The notes below the pieces were generated by a model, which saw nothing but the letters and a program-made list of their open reading frames with translations, searched no databases and was not told the DNA's origin. The translations under genes and the position numbers were made by a program. This document shows, piece after piece, positions 10,325 through 23,738 of a DNA stretch of 64,000 nt (position 1 is the first letter of the stretch; each line of letters starts with the position of its first letter). Source of the stretch: Colletotrichum lupini (Eukaryota > Ascomycota > Sordariomycetes > Glomerellales > Glomerellaceae); the NCBI RefSeq assembly GCF_023278565.1, contig NC_064676.1:3472001-3536000 (forward strand). Reading direction: 5' to 3'.

Positions 10325-13300
10325 GCGGTCGGCTCCTTTTTTGCCCATACAACTACCTCATTTACTGACTGATAATCTTGGCTTGGAATCGACGCCGAAG
10401 CGGTAAGAGTAGATTGTCAATTTTGCAGATCGCCGGGAACTTGAATAGAAAAGCAAGCCAAGTGACCGATCGACGGTGCTCGTAAAGTCATTGGAACAGG
10501 CTGGGTACCGGGAAACCCAGTCGCCTATCGGCGTGAAGCCCGGGCCCGCTGTAGAAAATCAGAACTTGGCAGCGGCAGCCCGGTCGCCGGTCCTTGATTC
10601 GTAAAGAAAACCTGGCAAACAAAAGCTTGTATGATGAAAGAGTACGACTTTACGATCACGAGATGGCGGCAATCCCTAAAAGCTTAGTCGACTTCGTCCA
10701 ACTAAACGTCTCAATGTCCATCTGCGATCCGGAACCTGTCACCATCACAGTAGTAGGCGTTCAAGGTGGATAACGGAGAAATGGACCGAGACCAAGGCAC
10801 CCGGAGGCTTGGAACAAGATATAGCCAGCCACCGTGGTATCCCGTGATATCGTCTGGCAGCCATTCACCGGGGGCAGAATGGTCCCTCGCAAGCGCCGCA
10901 GACATTCGTAAACCATCCACGAAAGCAAGCTTCGCCGGCGCATCCGGTAAAGATGAACGGCAGCGTCAACCCTCACGTGCACCGAGCCGCGAAATGACCA
11001 AAGAAAATCGTGACTACAGGTTTCATGAACACCTTGAAATTCGACGCGTCGACGCACTCGTTCGCCAGCCAGTTGATGATCGCGCCAGTCTTACTTGGGG
11101 ACGCCCCGCGTCATTCACAGTTCAAGCGCCAGGAACAAGAGACATCCATCCACTACAGCCGGTTCGTTAGCGCAGTGGACGAGTAAACTGTAAGAAAGGG
11201 GGGGGGGGGGGGGGATCGTGGCGTGGTGCTAGCTTTTGAGGATAGAGTGGTTTGAGATGCGCCGAATAGGAAAGCAGAAGTCGAGAAAACGGTCCTCATT
11301 CGTCGCGAGAGAGCTGCGGGAGATCCCTTCTTGCGACCGGGGTGGAGGGGTAGCTGATTGCAGAATCGGGAAATGGAACAAATAGTACGGGCGCGTAGGC
11401 GTTGACTGTGTAACGGTGCTACTGATTTTGAGCCGCGTCTGGCGAAATTTTGAGAGTAATCATGAGTTCCAATATCCGTACTATTCATGTCATTCAGAGC
11501 CTGCGAAGGCCGAAAGAGACTGTAGCCTGGTGACAAAATAAGATGGGCCATATGTCGATCGCACGACGTGCGGGAGCGCCCTGGGACGGGATTGCGCAAT
11601 AGACGTAACAAGATAGAATTCAGTAGACATCAGACGTCCTCCGTGCGAGAACGTCTGTGTCCTGTGCTCCTGCGCTTTGGAAGCAAGACACGGATTCTCT
11701 CCCAAACTGATTGACAAACGCTGTTTTCTCGACTTTTGTCCGAGAACGTGCGGAAAGGATATGCTGCCCGCCCTCTCCCAGAGTACGGATACACGTTTCT
11801 GTCCTTCGGTCACGAACGTGAGATGTTGACCACCCCAGCTTCAGCTATGGGGGCGGATGTCTCTTCTGCCGGATCAATGGGAACAACTCGGTTGGCGGAT
11901 CGTGTTGCTGCTGGGCGATGGCCTAATTGGGCGCTTCAGGCAGAAAGCCAGAACTGAACCCAACGTAAACATACGACTGAAGCTGGCAAGGCGACTAGGA
12001 GAAGTTAGGTAGTATGTATCTGTACGAAAGTACGGATACCTGGGTCGCATAACCGCCAACGTGATGGGTGAGCATTGAGAAGTGAGCCATGTCAAAGCTC
12101 GGTTCCAGTTAGAGTCTAGACCGCAGTGACCGCACGGCTTCGTGAAAAGGGGTCCGAAGCGCCTCTGATTCCTGTATCAGTTCGTGACTGCTCCAGATGG
12201 ATCAGCATGGGGCGAGGATGAAGCAACACATGGAGTGCAAGGAGATGTGCCTCCAGAACGTTGGTCTAGATAGCTGTAACATCAAGGAGGCTCGGCGTTC
12301 CCAGACCGAGGGTGGCCCTCGTCCGAGATGCTGTCAGCCTGTCACGCCAGATCGAGCATTGATAGACGTTGATAGTAAATGCCGGGCGACGGGAGTGGCA
12401 GATTAGCGTAGGCAGCGTGCGGTGTGTCCCTCAGCCCTGGTCTTTTGCCCTCAGACTGGCTCAATGTCTGTGTACCCTGGAAGAGGCGTGACGCTTTCTC
12501 GCCCACTCGAATCGTGCAAGAGAGACAGCTGACCATTAAGCAGCTGCAGAAATGATGTGTTTCCAACCACTCAAATAATCCGTTCGAGGGGGATTCTGGT
12601 CCAATCATTGTCGCGTCACGACGTTCGCCCGCTACTCGATGCGTGCGAGGACGAGGCGGAGGCTCTCCGTCTAGGGACAGAGGGTTGAGATCTGTTGCGA
12701 CGCTCCAACTTTCGGCTCTCAGCCCACGAGGGATCACCAGCGCGGGCGGATTCACTTCGGCCGCTTGCTGGAGCTGCGCACCTGACCTCGCGCATCATTC
12801 CAAGCACGGGGCAGACATGAGGAGTGAGCAGATGTCTGCCTATCAGGCTATATCCGTACTGCTATATTCGTGCTCCGTACTCTGTAGTCTGTCCAGCTGC
12901 CACAGACTAGGTACAGTCTCTCAGACTCACTCCCCGCGTTATTGTCAACTTGCAGCCGCTGCTTGAGCGAATGCAACGACCGATGCGCCCGGGCAACCCC
13001 ACTGCGACTGTCAGCGCGTCAGACATCAAGCCTTTGATACCCAGGCTGCATGTCCTTGCTGCAGTCAGAGTTCTGTAAGTAGCTATCTCCGAGCGGCCGG
13101 ATGCAGGTTTCGTGACTCCGAGTCACTCGGGACGGAGACCTCGCACTGGATGCGGTACGAAAACACGGGCTAAACCGCGTATGCTGTGTTGTGTATCTGT
13201 ATGGCAGTCCGTTGTCGGCAAGCTTTGATATTGGTGTCTTTTCGATAGTCGTGCTTGCGATATGTTGCTTTTTCATCCATGCTATTGCCTACTTTGTTCC

Positions 13301-15240
13301 AAAGCCTTGGGAACTGAAGCAAGTTGTCGGTATCCATACGAATACTGTAGAGCTGTGAATGGGTGCACCACTTTCCGCCTTCTGAGCTTCTATGAGCGCC
13401 ACCCCAAAGTTCCCCCGCTCGAGTTGCTCGAGGAGGGTGGGAGCCTGTGAGGAACGCGAGGAGTCCGTGAGAGGCAGCGCAGGATGCAGGTACGTACCTG
13501 CAGAGCACAGCGGCTCGTCAGGGAAGCGCTGCTTCAGAAATCCAGAGCCGTAAAAATATTTCGTCAGAAAATTATGCGGTGTGTGTCACGTGGGGCCGAA
13601 GTGGCTGAAGGTGGGCCCTCGCAATATCTCGTTGTGCTGCCCCAAGCCGTGAAAAGAAGAAAGGTGTGTGATGCGGCGCGGACGGAGCTGGGACAGGAAA
13701 CCCGGAGACACAGAGTCGCGTCACAGTTGCAGGGGACCATCCCAGCCCGCACCAATACCGTGTAGTCCAGCCCAACCGATCGACAGTGTGAGCTCCAGCC
13801 TTCGAGCCCATCCCCTGGCGAGCTACCAACCAGCGCAAACCGTCAGTCCGCATCAGGACCACCAGCAGTGTCGGTAGGTATTTCGTACCAGCAGCTGGTG
13901 ATCTTGCCGTGGTCTATGAAACCCGGAAACAGTGATTCGGAATTCTACCCGGTCGTTTGAAATGAGAGTACCGTAACCGGCCTGTGATAATTAAGCGCTG
14001 GCAAGAATACTCAGGTTGAGGCTTCTTACCCTGAATATGCTACCAGACATTGGAAACAATATCACATCCGGCAGCAGTACCCTTGGGGATTTCAATTCGA
14101 ATGGACCGAGTCGTCAGGACGTCTCGTTCCCAGCCTCCCCGTCGCTCGTCAACCTGGCCTTCTTTTGCCCCTCACCGTTCCAAAGCCAACAGCCGAGGGA
14201 GGCTAGCAGAGTAGTTGGCGGCACTGGGCAGAGCAGAACAGCCGTCACCGCCTCTTCCTTTTTTTTTCTTGCTCTCCGCTCAAGTGCCCCTTGCTCGCAC
14301 TGTCCGTGTCCCACTCCCGCACCCATCGCGGCGAGGAAAATGAGGCAGCCTGGCAGTGTCGAAGGCGGAAGACAGAAGATGCGCAGCCCGAGTGAATCGT
14401 GGGTCACTAAATTTAGGCCTTGCTAGGTGCCAGCTCACAAGCTGTCGATCGGCTTCATTCCTCGGAGTGTTGGATGATGGATCAGGTTTTCGCTTCAGTG
14501 CCGACGCTGACCGGCTGGTTTGTTGCGTCACCCATACCGTACGCGCATACCGCAGCCGTGCTATGAAACGACGGCTGAGAAAATGGGAAGACACGGATGA
14601 GAGGCGTGGTGAGGTAGCCCAAGGTACAGTGCAGTAGGGTCCGCCTCAATAGCTCTAGAACTTGGAGCTTCGGGAGAATAACGAGTGCAGTCTGTCTATC
14701 TGTAGCGCTGCACCGCATATCGCGTGTCGTGTTGGAGCTGGAGCTTGGGTCAGCATGGATCAAAAGTGGTCATCCTGCCGGGAGGTCGGGATGGGCATTG
14801 AGACAGCGGTACGATGAGTCCCTCCTCGTCTCATGTTTTCTGTCGTCGCTGGCGTGTGCAGCCTTGCTTTAAGAGAGGGAAGTGCTGAAGTAACGTGGCA
14901 GATGGAGACTTTGCCCCATGCGGAAAAGTCGAGAGTTAGAGGACCAGGGCAGAAAATCAAAGAGGTTGACAGGCAGACGCTGAGCGCTCGGAGGAACCTA
15001 GAGGGAAAAGAAAGGCCGCCATGAACGGAAGAGGGCGACGAGCCACGTTCGGGAATGTAAACTTCTTTCTAGCAGACACTATCAAAATCACAGGGGAAGA
15101 TGCTAACTTGTTGATAACAATTGAGATGTTCGGCACGAAATTTGTCAACTAGAGGGACCTCCGTCCTCAGTAACAACACTGGTACCTTCCTAGGACAATG
15201 GGAGGTAGTACTTCTGCACCTGACTTTCTTGCACATGAAT
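10325..15240. other. Gene-poor region; nothing recognised
   Basis: About 4.9 kb of ordinary composition with many short overlapping open frames on both strands, none with a family motif, signal peptide or consistent intron pattern. A G homopolymer of about 16 lies near 11199-11214. I found no further tRNA and no copy of the LTR. It may hold an unrecognised non-coding RNA or a decayed gene, but the sequence alone gives no support. Confidence 0.45.
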
Positions 15241-15243
15241 TCG

Positions 15244-15265
15244 AAAAAAAAAAAAAAAAAAAAAA
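15244..15265 (+). repeat. Poly(A) homopolymer of 22 bases
   Basis: Uninterrupted run of A. No target duplication was seen around it, so there is no basis for calling a retroposed sequence. Confidence 0.9.
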
Positions 15266-18200
15266 CCAAGGCCAGGAAATCCGACAAGCAGTGAAGGAGC
15301 GACGGGAGAATGGGAAAATGACTGGTTGCCTTACTGGAAAGACCCACTTCTTCCCACAGATCCATCCAGAGCGCACCCCTCCTTCCTCTCTGTCGGAGAA
15401 AAAGAGGTGTGAGCATAGCAGACCCAGCTCAGAATCACGTCATGACAGCAAATCAGAAGCGAAGCCAGCGACGCCAGCCACACCCAGTGCCCCACCCGGA
15501 CCCGTTTATTCAGCCAGTAAGAGATGTTAAAGGGTTAATGGTCCCCGCCCCTCAAATCATGGACCAGAATTCTCCCTCGTCTTCCACCTCCTCCTCCGCC
15601 CCAACCAATCAATCCTTCCCGACCCACCCAAACGTGACAAGGTGCGAAGGCAGAAAAAAAGAGAGAGGACGGGAGAACGAGACAGAGGGTGAGCAAACAG
15701 CAAGAGAGCGAGCGAGTCGAATCATTCAATCAGCTTTCGTCCCTCAACAGCACTTGGAAACAGACACCAGGGTCGCCCAAGCTGGTGTCATTCCATTGGA
15801 CCCTCGACCATCATATCAATCGGTCGCCAATCATCAGCTAAGCCTATCCGCTCCGCATTTTGGCGTTCTATCAATCTTGAAACCAGGGCGCGTTGTGCGG
15901 ACGACATCTTAGCAAAGCTGCAAAGAGACGCGCGCGAAGAATCGCCAAAGAGCAGACGTGAAGAAAAGCAGAAAAGGTCTGCAAGTGACAGTGAGGGGGA
16001 AACATAGCGCGACAGGCAGGCAGGCAAACAGGCAAGCCGTCAGCGGCAACGCAACGCATCACCGAGCACAACGCCCGCGCGCACCTTTTCTTTCCTGCCT
16101 CCTTCTACACACCTCACGGTCACTTACACACACCGCCAGAAAACGGTGGTGGGAAGGCAACCCAAGAATAAGACAGACAACGCAGATTTCGACGACTCAG
16201 ATCGAGAAAGGAAGAAAAGCAGTGACGCAACATTGCCCTGCCCGGCCCTGCCTATCGACTCTGCCACTTTTATTGCCAGCCCAACTTCCTGTCTGGCGTG
16301 GTGCATTCGCACTGGCGACGACGTCCTGAGAAAGTGGAAAGAAAATAATTACACCTCAACGCGGGAGGGGGCGTGTGTGCGTACCTTCCATTGCTGTAGG
16401 TTGGACCACCACCACCACCACCACCACTTCGGAGTACCACGGTGCGGCTTTACCCAAGACTTCACTTCCTCACTTCCCGCCCTTACCCTCTCCCAGTCCG
16501 CCCGTGTCTGCTTTGCTCCTTCCTTCCCTCACTGCGACGTCAACGTCAGCAAACCATACCCCCTTCCCACTTCCCACTTCCCACCCCCCTACCCCGCTTC
16601 TGCCTGGCTGCCTTGCCCTTCTCACCTTCCTCGCCCTGGCCTTTTTCCCTTTCCTTTCCCCTCCTTCCGTCTTTCCTACCGCAGTTTCTGTTAAACACAC
16701 CCCCTCTTTCTCTTCGCAGCCTTAGGCCCACCTGATCCCAGCAAGAGGGAAAAAAAAAGGTGACCCATCTTCCGCCGACGCCACACACTCACACTCGTGT
16801 CTTCAGGATCCACGCACCTTTTGCTTGGTTTTTTTTCCCTCTCGACCCTCTCGACCCTCCGAAACAGGCGTACAAAGTGCCAAAGAGCCCCGGTTCCCCA
16901 AAAGGAAAAGCTCCAGCGAATCCAACGAGCCAAAAGCCAGAAAAAACCCGCCCTCCCACAAAACCCAGCAAATCAGCTCGGTTTTTTCTTGCGACCACTC
17001 ACGTCCCTCCCTCAACTCTCCAAACGTCTCCCCCGACCTGACACCACCACTCACATTTCACCACTCACCACTCACCCAACAGTCGTGAATTGTTCGCGAC
17101 TTGGAATCCCCCCAGAGAGGTCCTATCATCGTCGACTTTGATCTTCTCGCTATCCTGCGACCAAGCATCTTGTCTATTGGCCCAACACCAGTAGCAATAT
17201 CAACTGCTCGCTCATCAGGTGACTGAAGCAACCTGCGGAAAAGAGCATCTTTTCCCCGTCTCTGCCTGTTTGACCGCAGCGCTCCGGACCGCACGCATCG
17301 CATCGCATCAGCGCAGCGCACCGCGACCACAGCAAAAGGCCACTCAGCCCAACCGCGTCGCACTTTCGCCCTCCCGCCAAACATTCTATCGCGCAACGCG
17401 TCATAGCTTCTTCGGAGGCGATTTCAAGCTCATATCGTGACACTCGAGTCAAAAGCCTATCAGAAAGCTTCGTCTCGACTTAGACCAGGAGCCAATCCCC
17501 GAGAATTTCACCCCCAAAGCCAAAAATTCAGCCAACCAGGTACGTTTCGCATGCCACTCGACTCAAGTCCTTTGGCGCCCCTCCTGTCCAGCCTTGTACG
17601 CGCGCTTCCTTGTCCCTGACGACGGCCGCCATCTTCCTTCCCTATCCCGCCTGGTCATTTCTATTTTGTACGCTATCCGAGTTTGGCTCCTCTGTCAAAT
17701 TCGGCGCTTCATATCTCGGGCTACCTATCTATCTGGCATTGCCAAGTGGAAGAGGGAGAAAACTTGACGAATTCTTGGAACAGAACCAGTACGGATACTC
17801 TTCTGGCTGTTGTCTCTTCTTTTCTCCCAATTCCTCACACACACGATTTGTGTGCACCTGTTGTTCTTTGAAACCGGGACGGACAACACATGCTTACTGA
17901 CTTGAGTAGGGCGCATAACATTCACACCTCCTTCGCGGCACATCGCTTTCATCGGCGATTACACCCAGATCTCCAACTTTCGTGGTACGTTTATTGTACG
18001 TTCTTCATTATCACATTGTCCTCAGCATCTCCAGCACTCGTACTCTTCCCGTGCTCTCCGGGGGTGTAACCACCCATCCCTCGGTGCTCCCCCCTCCCCT
18101 TCACTATGTACACGTCAATTTGTCTCTTTCCTGTCATCTGCGGGCCTTCGCGTCACCCTTAGGGGAGAGGGTCTTCACTACCTCATCCTCTGACGTTCCG

Positions 18201-19453
18201 CTGTCTCGACTGTTGTGCTTCGCATCAAGTCTTCTACGACTTCTCGAAGCACCCCTTCGGCGGCATATCGACGCAGCAGCAGGACCAGCAGCGCATTGGA
18301 AAGGTTTCTCATGCCTGCCACTACCACCACATCGAGGTGCACTCACTCCAAGTGGAATGGACGTTGTTGCGAAGCGCTCAGTGAGCTTAGCTTGTGGCAG
18401 CGACACACGACAGCGCCCTGTACAGGCACCCCTTCCCCTCCACCGGTGCAAGCACGGGCTCTGTCAACGCAGCTCGGACTGTCTTTTGGCTCTGCGCCGC
18501 CACCATAACCGCATCAAGGGGAAGTGTCGCGGCGTAGGTTGGCATGGTGGGCCTTGTCTCTGCATATTCCGTCATGCATGCGAGGTCTGCCAGCGCATCA
18601 AGTGGTGGCCCGAGACGCCAGGAGAGAAACATGAACCCCACCCCATCTGCTTGTCTTTGTCGCATCATCCCGAGCTCTGGCTTATATACAGGAAAACTAA
18701 CATTCTTGGTTGGACAGATCTAACGACGCGAAGTGGAAAAGGATTAAACGGTCTCTAATTTCTGGAGAACTCAAGGCACCGACCGACCTGTTTCGTCCAA
18801 AAGAACAAGGACAAGCCGACTCTTGCCCTACCCGCTCCCGCTGTGCAGCCGGTAGACCAGCGCCCTTGATCGGCTAGAAGCAACAGAACCGACGCCGCCT
18901 CGCCTCCGCCTTGTACGGTAGCAGCCTCGACATACCTGCCCGCCTCTGTCGAACCCACACACTCTCGCCGCTCTCACGTGGCTGTCATTCTGACCCCAGG
19001 CTCAGCCACCCACCTCGTCCGCCCCGCGACTACATCAGCCCGCATATGCCGTGGTCGGCCACTTGCGTCGCGCACCACTGCCAGCTCATCCACGCATCAC
19101 CAATAGATTGAGCCCCTCCGCTCCCAATACACTGGAAAAAGGACCCTAGGGCACCGCCGGCTCCCAATCCGTGTGCCCAACTCAACCCAAGCAGACGGGC
19201 CGTCCCAGTCATTTTAAAGCTCACTCCTCACGAGAAAGGCAGCTTTCGTCGCAACTCATTCGTCACTCGCGACCCATAGCCGTGATACCCTTTTTCCCCC
19301 CCTTCCCACGGTCACGTTTTTCTCAACCGCGCCAAAGCTGCTGTCAAGCTACACCACTTAGCTGGCTTCTTATTGGTTCCGATACCCTACGCGACGAAGA
19401 CAACTGCCTTCATTGCATAGCTTGATCATCCCTCGAACAAGCTTGACCCCAGT
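15266..19453 (+). promoter_or_regulatory. Long CT-rich upstream and leader region of hapB
   Basis: About 4 kb with strand-asymmetric CT-rich tracts and many short repeats, as is common in long leaders of regulatory genes in this class of fungi. No coding gene is recognised. A strong donor-like AG|GTACGT occurs at 17540-17546 and several acceptor-like sites follow, so a leader intron is possible but not demonstrable. CCAAT boxes, the target of the complex HapB belongs to, are at 15605-15609, 15827-15831, 17492-17496, 19100-19104, and inverted at 19372-19376. Confidence 0.5.
16405..16427 (+). repeat. (ACC)n microsatellite
   Basis: Nearly eight uninterrupted ACC units inside the CT-rich region upstream of hapB. 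Likely length-variable between strains. Confidence 0.85.
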
Positions 19454-20362
19454 ATGATGGAATACGCACAATATCCTCAACAACCTCAAAACGCCCACTC
19501 TGGATACACCAACTCCACCGCAGGAAACAACATCACCTCTCCTCACGGCGTACAGACGTCACCTATCCTGTCTCAACAGCAATCACCCTCTCAACAACAG
19601 GGACACAACATGTACCAGCCACAGTACAACGTCCCCCAGCAGGGAATGCATTATGGCATGCCTCAAATCCAAGCCGCCGCCATGGCGGCAACTGCAGCTG
19701 CGTCGGGATCCAACTACCCTTACATGCAGTCGGACCCCAGTTTGCCCCAAACCTCGCCGCGAATGGGCGGAGCGAAGAAGGAGAGTCGCGATCCTAGATC
19801 ACCCACCCAGATGAACAACGTTTCGCAGCTACCGGGCCAGAGACGCCTCAGTCAAGTCACCAGCCCCGGAGTACCTACGGCGCAGGGTATGATGAATCAC
19901 GTCGGCGCGCGACCTGGTGTTGCGCCGCCGCAAATGGCTCAGGCTCAAGCTATGCCTCACCCGCAATCACCCGAGATGCCCGCCGGTGGTGTCGAGGAAT
20001 CGCCCCTCTACGTCAATGCTAAGCAGTTCCATCGCATCCTCAAGCGTCGTGTCGCGCGCCAAAAGTTGGAGGAGCAGCTGCGTCTGACGTCCAAGGGCCG
20101 CAAGCCATACCTTCACGAGTCAAGGCACAACCATGCTATGCGCCGGCCTCGCGGACCTGGAGGCCGTTTCCTCACTGCTGAGGAGGTTGCCGCCATCGAG
20201 CGCGAGAAGGGTGGTGGCTCTGGCGAGGGTCCCGAGGACGTTGTCGAGTCCAAAGCCGGCTCCAAGAGGAAATCGGAAGCCGACGACTCCAGCTCGAACA
20301 AGAAGGCCAAGAAAGCATCCGAGACTCCTGAAGAGGACGAGGAGGAGGATGACGAGTCTTGA
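19454..20362 (+). CDS. hapB: HapB/NF-YA subunit of the CCAAT-binding complex
   Basis: Sequence-specific subunit of the heterotrimeric CCAAT-binding factor (HapB/C/E, NF-Y), a global nuclear regulator of respiration, iron, redox and secondary metabolism genes. Single intron-free reading frame of 302 residues. Residues 1-175 are Gln/Pro/Met-rich, typical of activation regions. The CBF-B/NF-YA domain spans about 183-242: the subunit-association helix starts [18 protein letters not shown], followed by the linker and the DNA-binding helix [24 protein letters not shown] basic nuclear-localisation-like segment (about 270-287) and an acidic tail follow. The start has two adjacent Met codons; the first is used. 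Several CCAAT motifs lie upstream, compatible with the autoregulation described for hapB in Aspergillus. Confidence 0.96.
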   Translation: MMEYAQYPQQPQNAHSGYTNSTAGNNITSPHGVQTSPILSQQQSPSQQQGHNMYQPQYNVPQQGMHYGMPQIQAAAMAATAAASGSNYPYMQSDPSLPQTSPRMGGAKKESRDPRSPTQMNNVSQLPGQRRLSQVTSPGVPTAQGMMNHVGARPGVAPPQMAQAQAMPHPQSPEMPAGGVEESPLYVNAKQFHRILKRRVARQKLEEQLRLTSKGRKPYLHESRHNHAMRRPRGPGGRFLTAEEVAAIEREKGGGSGEGPEDVVESKAGSKRKSEADDSSSNKKAKKASETPEEDEEEDDES

Positions 20363-22117
20363 TTCGCAGCCATACTATTCGTTCATGTTTTGTCGCGCAT
20401 TTCGATCACGAAGTCACGACCGTCTGCAGAGACGACTTGTAGCCATCTCCACTCTTTCGAATTGGGGTTACAAAGGAGAGGAGGGAGCTTGTACGGGATG
20501 TGTCTATAGGGGCTGGAGTTTTCCAGATGTCTTTATACGCAGCATGCGGGCCGGTACACAGGACTCTCGTTGCTCTCTGGCTGCCAGGTCTAGCCGATGC
20601 CACTTCGGTCGTCATTGGCTTTTTTTTTTATCGCGCCTCTTTTTTTTCGCTTTCACGGCTAATACACATTATCGACTGGCAACAGCATGGCGCCCGTTTA
20701 GACGGGTGGCCGCAAGGGAAATGGGAGGGAAGAATGCATGGACGACTCGAAACGACGGATACCCCTCTTGTGTTTACTCGATTACCCCCTTCTCCTTGTT
20801 GTTTTTGATTTGACTTCGCTTCGTGTTACAATTCTTTTCATGGACGAGGGATTCTTCTTCTTGGGGAATGGTCGGTAGTGTGGGAATTGGGCAGATGGTC
20901 TGGCTACCAACGGCTTCCTTTTTTTAATTTTATATTTCGTGATTCAGCAGGGAGTTGAAACGAAGAGAAAAGAAAAACCCAAAACGAAAAGCCGCCAGCC
21001 AGTGGTGTGCCGCGAGTTTGATGCACGGGAACAAGAGAATGATTGAAGATGATATCTACGCTTATATTTATCTGCCTCACCACTTCTTACTTGCTGGATT
21101 GATGGAGATAGACTGGGTTTCCTGGCAAAATCCGTCGCCGGATTCGTATGTATGGAGAGAAACACGGATTTAACGACCTTTTTTATTACTTTTTGAGCAA
21201 TTTATACCTTTTAGTCTTTTTACTGCAAATGCGTACCATTGAGGGTGACCAGGAGGATGTTATCCACGATTTAAACCAACACTCTATGTGAAGGAGGGAT
21301 TCGGAGCTAGGATGGGCTTCTTTCCAATGTACCCACAAGATGGATCATGCAGCACAGGAACGAGGCTTATGGGCCAGCAGATGAAGGGGCCGTGGCGACG
21401 TATCCTCGATCAGGGCCATGCATGAAGGAACGGAATGGCTGGCTTCAATAGTTCAGATTGGATCTCTGGCTCGGTCGGGTGCGGCTATCGAGGCCCGCCT
21501 CCACCTCCGCATTCTGCTGCATCCCAAGGACCATCTGTGAAGGAGACCCTGGGCTAAGTCGGGTGCAGGTTCCCCAAGTGCGTCCGTCTCCCCCGCTCTG
21601 GAGACTGGACAGTCCTAAAGCTAAGACAGCTCTGAGGCTCCTTAAGCCGGTGGACCTCGGCATCTTTGTGCTGGTTGGGGGCAGCTTTGGGGGAGTCAAT
21701 CAGATTGCTCTCTCGGCCGCCCACCTTGTATGGACTTTTGGATAGCATTCCAGGCCCCGGCTCACCCCCGCGTGCCCGCTAAAACGTCACTGGGGGACGA
21801 ACCGAGGCTGGCAAAGGTCCGAACCAGAGATGCGCCGGCCAGCCTAGGTGGGTGGTACCTTAATATTGTACCCCGAAATTCACCTCTCTACGACCGAGAA
21901 CTTTGACGGCATCGGCGGACATGCAACGACCTCGACTGACTACATATCTTCATCGGCAGCCGGTTTAATCCGACAAGTATTCCTACGAAGTGAGAATCTG
22001 TACTATTTAAGCCAATTGCGACTACAATCCGCGATACTCGACTGGAAATCAGCAGCGGACACGACCCTTGAGCTCAGAACCCAGTCTTTCCGCACTCCAA
22101 GGACGGCACAGCACAAG
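20363..22117. other. hapB 3' region and intergenic sequence before the kinase gene
   Basis: Roughly 20363-21250 is T-rich with no conserved frame and probably includes the hapB 3' untranslated region. The rest is the promoter side of the kinase gene. Short open frames here carry no motif. No RNA gene or repeat recognised. Confidence 0.5.
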
Positions 22118-23473
22118 ATGGCAGGACGCGTGCGACACCCAATCGACCAGCAGGCGCTGGATCGATATATCGAGAAGAATGTGCCGCAGATCAAGACGCC
22201 ACTGGAAATTAAACAGGTACGTCTACGGCCCGCCTTCCGTACCAGCATTGCCTCTTCAATGCCTTGTTCTTTTCTTTGCCCGTGGTTAGAAGGAACGTTC
22301 CTTTCCTCGATTAACATTGGCCTTTTCCCACACATTACAGTTTGGCTTTGGCCAGTCGAACCCGACATACCAACTCACCGACGCGACGAACAAGCGCTTC
22401 GTGATGCGCAAGAAGCCCCCCGGAAAGCTTCTCTCCAAGGCCGCGCACAAGGTCGAGCGGGAGCACCGCATAATCCACGCCCTCGAGCCCACCGACGTAC
22501 CGGTCCCCAAGGCCTACTGCCTCTGCGAGGACGAGTCGGTCGTCGGCACCGCGTTTTACATCATGGAGTTTCTCGACGGGCGCATCCTCGAGGACGCGGC
22601 CATGCCCGAGGTCGCCTCACCCGAGGAGCGCAAGGCGCTGTGGAAGGCGGCGACGCTGACGCTGGCGAAGCTACACCGGGTCGCGCCCGAGGACGTCGGC
22701 CTGCAGACGTTTGGCAAGAAGAGCGGGTTCTACGATCGGCAGATTCAGACGTGGACTACGATTTGCAAGAGCCAGGCGGCGGCGGTGGATCTGGAGACGG
22801 GGGAAAAGGTTGGGGATTTGCCGCATTTTGGGGAGATGGTTGCGTTTTTTAGCGACAAGAGTCGGCAGCCCAAGGACCGGGGCACGTTGATTCATGGGGA
22901 TTACAAGATTGATAATCTCGTTTTTCACAAGACGGAGCCGAGGGTGATTGGTATTCTGGAGTATGTCTTCCCTGCCCCCCGTTCTTCTTTCTCGTTCTCT
23001 TCTTCCCCAATCAAGTTATGAACTTGTCTCAAGGCTGACAATAATTTAGCTGGGAAATGTCCACCGTAGGCCATCCCCTCTCCGACCTCTGCAACTTCCT
23101 CCACCCTTACTTCACCGCCTCGCGCGCGGGAAGCGGTCTCTACGCCAACGACGGCTTCCTCCCCGGCGCTACCCCGGGTCTGCCGACGATCGAGGAGATT
23201 GTCGGGTGGTACACGGCCGAGGCGGCGCAGGCCCCCGCCGGTTCGCCCGTGGGCGGCGGGTGGACGCCCGCGGCGGAGCTGTCGTGGGGCGCGGCGTTTA
23301 GCCTGTTCCGGCTGGCGGGCGTGTGTCAGGGCATCGCGGCGAGGGCGGCGCAGGGGCAGGCGAGCAGTGAGCAGGCGAAGAGGTTTGCTGTTACGAGGGG
23401 CCCGTTGGCGGAGTTTGCTTGGGAGCTTGTTGGGAGGAGTCAGGCTGAGAGTGGGGGGAAGGCGAAGTTGTGA
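22118..23473 (+). CDS. Aminoglycoside phosphotransferase (APH)-fold kinase, ACAD10/11-like
   Basis: Small-molecule kinase of the APH family, closest in motif style to the kinase domain attached to ACAD10/ACAD11 in animals; the fungal substrate is unknown. Three exons, 22118-22216, 22341-22960 and 23050-23473, join in phase to 380 residues. The N-lobe has the [12 protein letters not shown] nucleotide-binding loop and [10 protein letters not shown] with the ATP-contacting lysine (residue 56 or 57). The C-lobe has the catalytic HGDYKIDN (His218, Asp220, Asn225) and the metal-binding Asp240 in [12 protein letters not shown]. That last codon is formed across the second intron, which confirms the splice. 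No signal peptide, so probably cytosolic or peroxisomal. Strong GC-rich codon use in exons 2 and 3. It converges with the HET gene, 265 bp between stops. Confidence 0.92.
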
Positions 23474-23738
23474 GGTGGGATGGGTTGGTGTATGTAGCCA
23501 GCGTTTGGGTAGATGCGAATCATGTAAGAGATTGGGTGATGCTGTGACATGGTGTTTTCTCCGCAAGTGCTTTGGGTATATTGTGCTTGATGACATGTCG
23601 TAAGGCAGGGTGAGTCAATAAGCCATATGACAAGAAGGTCTCAAGACGTGGAGTTCATAGACTATTATTACTATTACTGATACTGATCTTCAACGTTTCT
23701 AGATGTGACCAAGGGAAATCCAAGGACATTGCCCCGGA

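Noticed and set aside
16146..17141. Several Pro/Ser-rich open frames in the CT-rich region before hapB
   Set aside because: They result from CT-rich low-complexity sequence, overlap in several frames and on both strands, and show no family signature.
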